This document shows, one piece after another, positions 1-5,895 of a DNA stretch of 8,083 bases (position 1 is the first letter of the stretch; each line of letters begins with the position of its first letter). The DNA is from an uncultured Oscillospiraceae bacterium (GTDB lineage: Bacteria; Bacillota; Clostridia; Oscillospirales; Oscillospiraceae). Made by a program: the position numbers and the translations under genes. The DNA lies in the NCBI GenBank assembly GCA_934561725.1, contig CAKTGW010000030.1:1-8083 (forward strand), in the 5' to 3' direction. Below the pieces are notes generated by a model. The model did no database searches. It was not told the DNA's origin and saw only the letters and a list, made by a program, of their open reading frames with translations.

Positions 1-629
1 TCCAAAAGATCAACGCCGCAGGCTGTCAATGTACGGCCCATGCCATCGGAGATGAGGCAATCGAGTATATGGTCGAGGGCTATGAGGCGGCCTATGCGCA
101 GGATCCAACACTGCCGGAACGTCGGCACAGGATAGAGCACTGCACGATCGTGGATCAGGATCTGATCAACAGAATGGCCAAAATGAATATCTGTCCCTCG
201 GTCAATGCGGGGCTTCTCTGCCTGATCGGTGCAAATGTGACCCGGTTTTATGGAGCGCGTATGAAATTCTTTGGTGCGCTGCGCAGTATGCTGGACGCAG
301 GGATCGTTTGTTCTCTGCATTCGGATGCGCCGTCTGCGCCCTGCGGATTTGAGATCATTGATGGGGCAGTGAACAGATACGACCGCGTGAAGAATTTTCA
401 GTGCGATAAAACACAGGCGGTCACGCTTCTGGAGGCCATCCGCTGCAATACGCTCAACGCGGCCTATCAGTCCTATGAGGAGAATATCAAAGGCAGCATA
501 GAGCCGGGCAAGCTGGCGGATCTTATTGTGCTGGATCGGAATATTCTGGATATGGACACAATGCTGCTGAATCAGGTGCAGGTGGATCACACCATGATTG
601 ATGGTGTGATCGAATATACCCGCGTATAA
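1..629 (+). CDS. YtcJ-like amidohydrolase (Amidohydro_3), C-terminal part, 5' end outside window
   Basis: The frame is open from base 3, so about 208 C-terminal residues are present; an internal ATG at 69 is not the real start. The family hydrolyses C-N or related bonds using metal ions in a TIM-barrel fold, but this member's substrate cannot be told. Visible motifs: HAIGDEAIE near the left edge (His metal ligand of the YtcJ group), RHRIEHC about 30 residues later (second His), and SLHSDAPSAP at about bases 312-341 (the catalytic/metal Asp and preceding His). Near the end, GSIEPGKLADLIVLDRN is the usual return to the small beta-sandwich domain. Full YtcJ proteins are about 530-550 residues, so more than half lies upstream. 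No signal peptide can be judged. The gene ends 5 nt before a strong hairpin and converges on panE. Family assignment is firm; function is unknown. Confidence 0.9.
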   Translation, partial: QKINAAGCQCTAHAIGDEAIEYMVEGYEAAYAQDPTLPERRHRIEHCTIVDQDLINRMAKMNICPSVNAGLLCLIGANVTRFYGARMKFFGALRSMLDAGIVCSLHSDAPSAPCGFEIIDGAVNRYDRVKNFQCDKTQAVTLLEAIRCNTLNAAYQSYEENIKGSIEPGKLADLIVLDRNILDMDTMLLNQVQVDHTMIDGVIEYTRV

Positions 630-633
630 CAAA

Positions 634-663
634 CGCCCGGGACATTGAAAAATGTCCCGGGCG
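634..663. terminator. Bidirectional hairpin terminator between the amidohydrolase and panE
   Basis: A perfect 13-bp inverted repeat (CGCCCGGGACATT at 634-646 and its complement at 651-663) encloses a GAAA loop. It starts 5 nt after the amidohydrolase stop and lies 27 nt past the panE stop on the other strand. The flanks are only modestly T-rich (AAGCTTT to the right; TTTGTTA on the minus strand). The stem is very stable and the placement between convergent genes fits shared termination. Confidence 0.75.
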
Positions 664-690
664 AAGCTTTATGCGATAGAGCCGGATAGA

Positions 691-1602
691 TCAATAAGTA
701 TCCTCTTTAGCCAGAATGAGGCTGGTGATCAGCTCGTTATAAGGAGCGGACATGCCCAGTTCGGCAGCTCTTTTTACGACAGCGCCGTTGATCTTAAGGA
801 TCTCGGTCTGACGCTTGTTCAGTGTATCCGCACGCATGGAAGAGCAATTGCCATCCGTATTTTTGGCGGCTACCATAGCGGTTTTGATCACAGCATCGGC
901 GTCAAAATCCATGCCGGAGGCATTGGCCACGGCTACGGCCTCGCGAACCATCATGGCAGCGCAGTCAGCAGCATGCGCATTGTCGCAGATGAAGCCGTTT
1001 TTTACATCCAGCAGGGCTGTGACGGCGTTGATGGCAATGTTGATAAACAGCTTGCCCCAGACAAGGGACATGACTTTTCCGGAGCAATCTACATCAAAGC
1101 CGCTTTCACTGAGAGCTGCGGCGATCTTCTCGGCACAGGATTGATCCACGCTCATTGCGCCAATGTGCGTGGGACCCACTCCGGCATGGAAAATGTGTCC
1201 GGGACCCTTCATGGTGCAGCCATGGCTGGTCGTGCCGACAATGACCTGCTCACGGGGGACAAACTGCATGATATCCTCGCCGTTGCCATAGCCGTTTTGC
1301 AGAGTGAGCACGGCGGTATTCGGGCCGATAACGGCCTTATTTTTTTCCATAGCCGCAGTGGTCTGCGTAGATTTTACAAAAACCACAGCCAGATCCACAA
1401 TGCCGACCTCGGCAGGATCTGTTGTTGCGTGGGGAGTGACATGGGTGACAGAGCCGTCCAGCTCGTCAATATCAAGGCCCTTTTCCTTGATCGCGTTTAC
1501 ATGAGCTTCCCAGATGTCGACCATCCAGACCTCGTTGTTTTTGGAGAGATAGCCGCCGTAGAGGCTGCCCATAGCGCCGGCGCCGAGAATTGCAATTTTC
1601 AA
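691..1602 (-). CDS. panE: 2-dehydropantoate 2-reductase (ketopantoate reductase)
   Basis: Cytoplasmic NADPH-dependent enzyme that reduces ketopantoate to D-pantoate in pantothenate/CoA synthesis. From a TTG start at 1602 the protein has 303 residues, normal for the family, and begins MKIAILGAGAMGS, with the Rossmann GxGxxG at residues 7-12. Other family landmarks are QNGYGNGEDI (102-111), VWGKLFINIAINAVTAL (181-197) with the expected catalytic Lys184, and a C-terminal helical domain with SSMRAD (254-259) and TEILKING (266-273) carrying the expected Glu267. A GTG at 1609-1611 would add three residues but overlaps the Shine-Dalgarno sequence, so TTG is preferred. It diverges from panB, which makes its substrate. 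The broader ApbA/PanE family includes enzymes acting on other 2-oxo acids, but divergence from panB supports the pantoate role. Confidence 0.9.
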   Translation of the reverse strand: MKIAILGAGAMGSLYGGYLSKNNEVWMVDIWEAHVNAIKEKGLDIDELDGSVTHVTPHATTDPAEVGIVDLAVVFVKSTQTTAAMEKNKAVIGPNTAVLTLQNGYGNGEDIMQFVPREQVIVGTTSHGCTMKGPGHIFHAGVGPTHIGAMSVDQSCAEKIAAALSESGFDVDCSGKVMSLVWGKLFINIAINAVTALLDVKNGFICDNAHAADCAAMMVREAVAVANASGMDFDADAVIKTAMVAAKNTDGNCSSMRADTLNKRQTEILKINGAVVKRAAELGMSAPYNELITSLILAKEDTY

Positions 1603-1608
1603 AAATAA

Positions 1609-1614
1609 CACCTC
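1609..1614 (-). promoter_or_regulatory. Ribosome binding site that sets a TTG start for panE
   Basis: GAGGTG on the minus strand lies 6 nt before the TTG at 1602-1600, an ideal distance. The alternative GTG codon is inside this element itself and so is an unlikely start. Confidence 0.7.
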
Positions 1615-1663
1615 GTGAATGTATTTTGTGGGTTAAAACGAAGAACTTGCCCGATTAAACATC

Positions 1664-1692
1664 ATTGTAATCTACATTACATTCAGTGTCAA
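1664..1692 (-). promoter_or_regulatory. Sigma-A-type promoter of panE
   Basis: On the minus strand TTGACA (1692-1687) is followed after exactly 17 nt by TACAAT (1669-1664). The start point would fall near 1657, giving a leader of about 55 nt before the TTG start. A 16-bp inverted repeat overlaps the -10 element and part of the spacer. The hexamers and spacing are identical to those of the panB promoter. Confidence 0.75.
1666..1681. promoter_or_regulatory. Inverted repeat TGTAAT-N4-ATTACA over the panE -10 element (candidate operator)
   Basis: A perfect 6+6 bp dyad with a CTAC centre. The left arm (plus strand) covers most of the panE -10 hexamer, so a protein bound here would block RNA polymerase. 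The symmetry is seen directly; the operator role is inferred and no known regulator consensus was recognised. Confidence 0.45.
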
Positions 1693-1719
1693 CTGTGTAT
1701 TTATGCATAAAAGACACAG
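1693..1719. promoter_or_regulatory. Nested dyad directly upstream of the panE -35 (candidate regulator site)
   Basis: A 12-bp perfect palindrome, TTTATGCATAAA (1700-1711), is flanked by a second inverted pair, CTGTGT (1693-1698) and ACACAG (1714-1719). The two centres differ by half a base, so the element is nearly symmetric over 27 bp. It abuts the panE -35 hexamer and lies about 70 bp upstream of the panB -35. This suits an activator or dual regulator, which is inference. Confidence 0.45.
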
Positions 1720-1788
1720 CCGATGGGGGCGTATACGGAATGAAATATAGGTGAAAGTGGCAAATCGTTCCGTTAATTTTTAAATGTA

Positions 1789-1817
1789 TTGACAATTCAG
1801 ATGGCATATACTACAAT
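1789..1817 (+). promoter_or_regulatory. Sigma-A-type promoter of panB
   Basis: TTGACA (1789-1794), a 17-nt spacer and TACAAT (1812-1817). The start point would be near 1824, leaving a leader of about 59 nt before the panB ATG. The surrounding DNA is AT-rich. With an AGGAGG ribosome binding site, this suggests strong expression. Confidence 0.8.
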
Positions 1818-1845
1818 ATTTTCTGTGGCCAGACCACAATATTTT
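1813..1845 (+). promoter_or_regulatory. Dyad and 10-bp direct repeat at the panB transcription start
   Basis: TGTGG (1824-1828) and CCACA (1834-1838) form an inverted repeat around a 5-nt centre, at about +1 to +15 of the predicted transcript. The ten bases ACAATATTTT occur at 1813-1822 and again at 1836-1845, 23 bp apart, framing the dyad. It could be an operator, or a small hairpin followed by a T-run acting as a weak attenuator. Function is inferred. Confidence 0.35.
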
Positions 1846-1882
1846 TTTATAAATTCTTTGAAAATCTCAGGAGGCGCTTGTT

Positions 1883-2716
1883 ATGGCAAAGAAAAAAATG
1901 ACAATTCTGGACTTCAAAAAATACAAGGAAGAGGGCCGCAAGTTTGCGTATGTCACCGCATATGACTATACGACAGCCTCCATTGTAAATGACAGTGAGT
2001 GCGAGATCATTCTGGTGGGCGATTCTCTGGCTATGGTCATGCTGGGCTACAACAGCACCGTCGGCGTCACGCTGGACGACATGATCCATCACATCCGCCC
2101 CGTGGTCAAGGGTGCTCCGAACACCTTCGTCGTCGGTGATATGCCTTTCGGCTCCTATAATGTCAGCCCCGAGCAGGCAATTGCCAGTGCAAACCGCATC
2201 CTTATGGAGACCAACTGCGACTGCGTCAAGCTGGAGGGCGGCGTAGATATGGCGCCTACCATCGAGCGCATGGTCAAGGCTGGTATCCCTGTTATGGGTC
2301 ATATCGGTCTCACTCCACAGACCAGCACTTCTCTGGGCGGCTTCAAGGTTCAGGGCGGCACGCCTGAGAGCGCAAAGAAGCTGATCGAGGATGCAAAGGC
2401 CATTGAAAAGGCCGGCGCTTTCTCCATCGTTGTTGAGTGTGTTCCCAACGTAGTTGGCAAGACCCTGAAGGAAGTGCTGTCTATTCCCGTACTGGGCATC
2501 GGCGCCGGTCCTGATGTGGACTGCCAGGTTCTGGTTACCCAGGATCTGCTGGGCATGTACGGCGATTTCAAGCCCAAGTTTGTCAAGCATTTTGCCAACA
2601 TCCGTGAGGAGATGGTCAAGGGACTCAACCAGTTCCATGCTGAGGCTCTCAGCGGCGAGTTCCCCACTCCCGAGTACTGCTTCAATAAGGAAGTTGAGAT
2701 CCCCAAGCTCTATTGA
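1883..2716 (+). CDS. panB: 3-methyl-2-oxobutanoate hydroxymethyltransferase (ketopantoate hydroxymethyltransferase)
   Basis: Cytoplasmic enzyme that transfers a hydroxymethyl group from 5,10-methylene-tetrahydrofolate to 2-oxoisovalerate, forming ketopantoate, the first committed step of pantothenate synthesis. The 277 residues cover the whole family TIM barrel. Metal and substrate landmarks are in place: VGDSL (Asp47), GDMPF (Asp86), VKLEGG (Lys116, Glu118), MGHIGLTPQ (His140), VVECVPN (the expected catalytic-base Glu185), and GIGAGPDVDCQVLVTQDLLG (205-224). The ATG at 1883 has AGGAGG 8 nt upstream. The codons lean to AAG for Lys, AAC for Asn, CTG for Leu and C-ending forms more than in neighbouring genes, which fits high expression. 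It diverges from panE. A hairpin terminator follows. panC and panD are absent from the window. Confidence 0.97.
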   Translation: MAKKKMTILDFKKYKEEGRKFAYVTAYDYTTASIVNDSECEIILVGDSLAMVMLGYNSTVGVTLDDMIHHIRPVVKGAPNTFVVGDMPFGSYNVSPEQAIASANRILMETNCDCVKLEGGVDMAPTIERMVKAGIPVMGHIGLTPQTSTSLGGFKVQGGTPESAKKLIEDAKAIEKAGAFSIVVECVPNVVGKTLKEVLSIPVLGIGAGPDVDCQVLVTQDLLGMYGDFKPKFVKHFANIREEMVKGLNQFHAEALSGEFPTPEYCFNKEVEIPKLY

Positions 2717-2740
2717 GTTACATTTGCAATTGATCGAAAG

Positions 2741-2771
2741 GCTGGCCGGCATTCTGCCGGCCAGCTCTTTT
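2741..2771 (+). terminator. Rho-independent terminator after panB
   Basis: A perfect 10-bp GC-rich stem (GCTGGCCGGC at 2741-2750, complement at 2756-2765) with an ATTCT loop, followed by TCTTTT. It lies 24 nt after the panB stop and ends about 20 nt before the permease ribosome binding site. Confidence 0.85.
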
Positions 2772-2791
2772 GAATGATTCTGTTCCTTTGC

Positions 2792-2796
2792 AGGAG
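2792..2796 (+). promoter_or_regulatory. Ribosome binding site that sets the ATG start of the EamA permease
   Basis: AGGAG lies 9 nt before the ATG at 2806. An in-frame TTG at 2800 is only 3 nt away and is unlikely to be used. Confidence 0.65.
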
Positions 2797-2805
2797 TGAT
2801 TGGCT

Positions 2806-3669
2806 ATGGATCGATCAACGCGTCAGGCAAAAATAGCGCCGCTTTTTCTGCTTATGGCTGCTTTCTTCTGGAGTGCGGCGGGATTCTTTATAAAAATACT
2901 CCCCTGGAACGGTGTCAGCCTGGCTGCCATCCGAGGTTCGGTCTCTTTTTTTATCTGTCTGGCCGCTCTGGGGCGTGTCAATATCCGGCTCACGCGGGAA
3001 AAAGTCATGATCGCAGTGTGCTATTTTTCACAGGGAATTCTGTATATTGCGGCGAACAGGCTGACAACGGCCGCCAATGCTGCGGTTTTGCACAATACGT
3101 CGCCGTTGTACATTATTCTGCTGAATGCCCTCGTAATGAAATTTCGGCCGAGTAAATTGGAGATCGGAACCTGCTGTTGCCTGATGAGTGGGGTGGCGCT
3201 TGCATTTGCCGGGAATATCAGCGGCGGAGGCGCGCTGGGAAATGTTCTGGCTCTGCTCTCTGCGCTGTTTTATGCCGGCGTGTTTTTCTTCAGCAAGGCC
3301 AGTCATACAGATACGCTGGAATCACTGGTGATCGGAAATTTCTTGTATCTGCTGGTTTTGCCCTTCTGCCTGATGCAGCCCTACGTCCGTGAGGTGTCGC
3401 TTCAGCAATGGGAGATCACGCTTGCATTTTCGGTGATCAATGGCGGTGTGGCATGGCTTTGCTTTTCAAGGGGACTCCGGGATACCTCAGCGATCCAGGC
3501 CAATTTTATCACGATGATGGAACCAATCATGGCACCGGTGTGGACGTTTTTGCTGCTGCACGAATCGATCAGCCCCATGTCGTTTGTCGGCTGTGGAGTT
3601 GTGATCGTCACTCTGATCGTCTATAATATGCGTGTGCAGAAAGTGGTCAATGGAGCCTCGGCATCCTGA
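2806..3669 (+). CDS. EamA-family (drug/metabolite transporter superfamily) permease
   Basis: A 287-residue integral membrane protein, the usual length for the DMT superfamily. It is built from two tandem EamA repeats (about residues 9-140 and 145-275), with about ten hydrophobic segments predicted by eye. Repeat 1 carries NTSPLYIILLNALVMKF (97-113) and repeat 2 carries MMEPIMAPVWTFLLLHESIS (237-256); these are the matching Pro/Glu-containing helices typical of the family. The N-terminus is short and positively charged (MDRSTRQAK). Members export or import amino acids, metabolites or drugs, and this sequence gives no substrate. It follows panB by 89 nt across a hairpin, so transport of a pantothenate-related metabolite is possible but unsupported. 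No promoter was recognised in that gap. Family call firm, substrate unknown. Confidence 0.9.
   Translation: MDRSTRQAKIAPLFLLMAAFFWSAAGFFIKILPWNGVSLAAIRGSVSFFICLAALGRVNIRLTREKVMIAVCYFSQGILYIAANRLTTAANAAVLHNTSPLYIILLNALVMKFRPSKLEIGTCCCLMSGVALAFAGNISGGGALGNVLALLSALFYAGVFFFSKASHTDTLESLVIGNFLYLLVLPFCLMQPYVREVSLQQWEITLAFSVINGGVAWLCFSRGLRDTSAIQANFITMMEPIMAPVWTFLLLHESISPMSFVGCGVVIVTLIVYNMRVQKVVNGASAS
3599..3627 (+). promoter_or_regulatory. Possible internal promoter for the helicase gene
   Basis: TTGTGA (3599-3604), a 17-nt spacer and a perfect TATAAT (3622-3627) lie inside the 3' end of the permease gene. The transcript would begin near 3634 and run straight into the hairpin at 3685-3717 before reaching the helicase. 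The -35 matches at only four of six positions, and such a match could arise by chance. Confidence 0.3.
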
Positions 3670-3684
3670 AGAATATGCTGCTTT

Positions 3685-3717
3685 GCCCGGCGGGCTCAGC
3701 CGCCGGGCGACTTTTTT
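3685..3717 (+). terminator. Rho-independent terminator or attenuator before the helicase gene
   Basis: A 9-bp GC stem (GCCCGGCGG at 3685-3693 with CCGCCGGGC at 3700-3708) and a 6-nt loop are followed by GAC and six T. It ends the permease transcript 15 nt after the stop. The helicase ribosome binding site (GGAG, 3720-3723) begins only 3 nt after the T-run, so a helicase transcript starting upstream must pass through it. Confidence 0.85.
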
Positions 3718-3729
3718 ACGGAGCGGACT

Positions 3730-5829
3730 ATGGATTTTAAACAATTCAAAGAGCATTATGTGCCATGGCTGAACGGGCAGCAGGCGGCTGCCGTACAGAA
3801 GGTGTCCGGCCCGGCTCTGCTGCTGGCAGTACCGGGCAGCGGCAAGACAAGCGTGATCGTAGCACGGCTGGGCTATATGCTTTTGTGCTGCGGTATTGCC
3901 CCGGAAAGTATCCTCACGGTTACATATACAGTAGCGGCAACACGTGATATGCGCGCACGCTTTCAATCGCTTTTTGGCAAGGAATTGGCGGACAGGCTGG
4001 AGTTCCGCACGATAAACGGGCTGTGCGCCCGGATCATCCGCGCCTATGAGCGCGCCTGCAATACACAGGCCTTTGAGCTTGTCAGCGATGAGGGAGCCAT
4101 TGCACGGCTGATCAACGAGCTGCATGTGCGCAGCGGCGGTGCATATCTTCAGGAGAGCGATCTGAAAAATGTACGCCGGCGCATCGCTTTCTGCAAAAAT
4201 ATGATGCTTTCCGGCGCAGAGATCAAATGTATTAAAATAGACGGCGTTCGTTTCCCGGAGCTCTATGAAATGTACCGTGAGCATATGCGAAAGAACAGAC
4301 TCATGGACTTTGACGACCAGATGGTCTATGCACTGCAGATCCTGCGAAAGTATCCGGAGTGCCTCAGAGCCTTTCAGACGCGCTATCAATATGTCAACGT
4401 GGATGAGGCACAGGATACCTCTAAGATCCAGCATGAGATCCTGCAGCTGCTGGCGGCTGAGCACAGAAATCTGTTTATGGTAGGGGATGAGGATCAGAGC
4501 ATATATGGCTTCCGGGCGGCATATCCCCAGGCCATGCTGGATTTCCCTAGAAGGTTTCCGGAGGCCGAACTGCTGATGATGGAGAAAAACTATCGTTCAA
4601 CGCCGGAAATCGTTCAGAGTGCGGATCGTTTTATCCGCCGTAATGGGCATCGTTATGATAAGCATATGACGGCTGCCCGCTCTCATGGGGCACCTATCCG
4701 TCATATCCAGCTGGAGGACAGCAGCCGCCAATCCGGATATCTGGCGCGCATAGCAAAGAACTGCACAGAGACAACAGCGGTGCTGTATCGTAATAATGAC
4801 AGCGCGCTGCCGCTGATCGATCTTTTGGATAAACAGGGGATACCCTATCGCTGCCGCCAGCTGGAGGGTGGATTTTTTACTCACTACACAGTTCGCGATG
4901 TGCTGGATATTATCCGCTTCTCTGCCGAGCCGGAAAATGGAGAGCTGTTTTCAAAAATATACTATAAATTCGGCTGTGGGCTGAAAAAGGAGACGCTCCA
5001 ATATGTGCTGAACGGCAGAAAAAGTCATGAGCCTATCCTGGAGCAGGTTCTGGCTGTGCATGGGCTTCAACCCTGGACGCAGGCAAAGCTCAAGTCGCTG
5101 CAGACCCATTTACAGCGCTTTGAGGCTGTGGGCAGCTTTCAGACTGTGTACAGGATCATACATTTCATGGGATATGGTGATTATCTGAGCTCCCGGAACG
5201 GAGATTTTTCACGGCTGAATATTCTGCTGGCACTGGCAAACCAGAATCCCGGATTGCCGGACTTTCTCAAACGGTTGGATGAGCTCAGCAGTCTGGTCTC
5301 TTCCGGCGGAGGCGGCGCTGACAGCGCTTTTGTACTGTCAACGATCCACTCCAGCAAGGGACTGGAATACGACAGAGTTATTTTGATCGATGTGGCAGAC
5401 GGGCTGTTTCCCAGTATTCCGGAACCGGAACCGCGGACAGAGCTGCCTGAAGAGGAGCTTCTTGCACTGGAAGAGGACCGCCGGCTGTTCTATGTAGCTC
5501 TGACCAGAGCAAAAAACAGTCTGGAGATCATTACCTGCAAGAATGAGTTCGGCAGGCCGGCAAAACCTGTTTCCTCCTTTGTCCGGGCTGTACTGGAACC
5601 GGAAGGACGGAAAGAGAAGCAATTGACAAGGCCAAATACAAAACGGCTGGAGGTTGGCGGAACTATGAAAGCGTATGCCCCCGGCATACAGCTTGCACAT
5701 AAAAGCTTTGGAAAGGGGATACTGCTCGAACGGAAGGATGGCATTATCTCGGTCCGGTTTGACAGCGGTGTCCGCCGGCTGGATCTGCGGCAGTGTCTGG
5801 AAAAAAAGCTCATCTCTATTCTTACATAA
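3730..5829 (+). CDS. UvrD/PcrA-type superfamily 1 DNA helicase
   Basis: A 699-residue ATP-dependent 3'-5' DNA helicase of the UvrD/Rep group, close in length to PcrA. Motifs in order: Q motif LNGQQAAAV (14-22); Walker A AVPGSGKT (33-40); motif Ia VTYTVAATRDM (64-74); TINGL (94-98); motif II VDEAQD (224-229); motif III GDEDQSIYGFRAA (252-264); motif IV NYRSTPEIV (287-295); motif V STIHSSKGLEYDRVIL (537-552); motif VI DRRLFYVALTRAK (583-595). The C-terminus, from about 650, has PGIQLAHKSFGKGILLE, like the Tudor-type tail of PcrA. Motif Ia differs from the usual TFTNKAA form, so this may be a paralogue rather than the main PcrA; hence no symbol. A short Gly-rich stretch (SSGGGG) precedes motif V. 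The ATG has GGAG 6 nt upstream. A role in DNA repair or displacement of bound proteins is family knowledge; its specific role is unknown. Confidence 0.93.
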   Translation: MDFKQFKEHYVPWLNGQQAAAVQKVSGPALLLAVPGSGKTSVIVARLGYMLLCCGIAPESILTVTYTVAATRDMRARFQSLFGKELADRLEFRTINGLCARIIRAYERACNTQAFELVSDEGAIARLINELHVRSGGAYLQESDLKNVRRRIAFCKNMMLSGAEIKCIKIDGVRFPELYEMYREHMRKNRLMDFDDQMVYALQILRKYPECLRAFQTRYQYVNVDEAQDTSKIQHEILQLLAAEHRNLFMVGDEDQSIYGFRAAYPQAMLDFPRRFPEAELLMMEKNYRSTPEIVQSADRFIRRNGHRYDKHMTAARSHGAPIRHIQLEDSSRQSGYLARIAKNCTETTAVLYRNNDSALPLIDLLDKQGIPYRCRQLEGGFFTHYTVRDVLDIIRFSAEPENGELFSKIYYKFGCGLKKETLQYVLNGRKSHEPILEQVLAVHGLQPWTQAKLKSLQTHLQRFEAVGSFQTVYRIIHFMGYGDYLSSRNGDFSRLNILLALANQNPGLPDFLKRLDELSSLVSSGGGGADSAFVLSTIHSSKGLEYDRVILIDVADGLFPSIPEPEPRTELPEEELLALEEDRRLFYVALTRAKNSLEIITCKNEFGRPAKPVSSFVRAVLEPEGRKEKQLTRPNTKRLEVGGTMKAYAPGIQLAHKSFGKGILLERKDGIISVRFDSGVRRLDLRQCLEKKLISILT

Positions 5830-5864
5830 AAACAGCACCCAAAGCTTCAGGGTGCTGTTTTTTT
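5829..5864. terminator. Bidirectional terminator between the helicase and the sensor kinase
   Basis: A 12-bp stem (AAAACAGCACCC at 5829-5840, complement at 5850-5861) with a 9-nt loop has a T-run on the right (through 5864) and a matching A-run on the left. It can therefore end both the helicase transcript and the converging kinase transcript. It overlaps the helicase stop codon by one base. Confidence 0.88.
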
Positions 5865-5895
5865 ATGTTGCCTTGTCTAACGAGGGGGTGGATCC

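Noticed and set aside
652..1608. Long plus-strand ORF (318 codons) opposite panE
   Set aside because: It is a full antisense shadow of a clearly recognisable PanE, begins inside the terminator hairpin, has no family-like motifs and no ribosome binding site.
1612..1882. Riboswitch in the panE/panB intergenic region
   Set aside because: The predicted leaders are only about 55-59 nt and show no recognisable aptamer core; short DNA dyads explain the symmetry better.
1847..2752. Long minus-strand ORF (301 codons) opposite panB
   Set aside because: PanB on the plus strand has every catalytic landmark. The antisense frame has none and runs into the terminator hairpin at one end and the panB leader at the other.
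3487..4464. 325-codon minus-strand ORF across the permease-helicase junction
   Set aside because: It crosses two well-supported plus-strand genes and a terminator hairpin, and its product is Cys/His-rich without a coherent domain.
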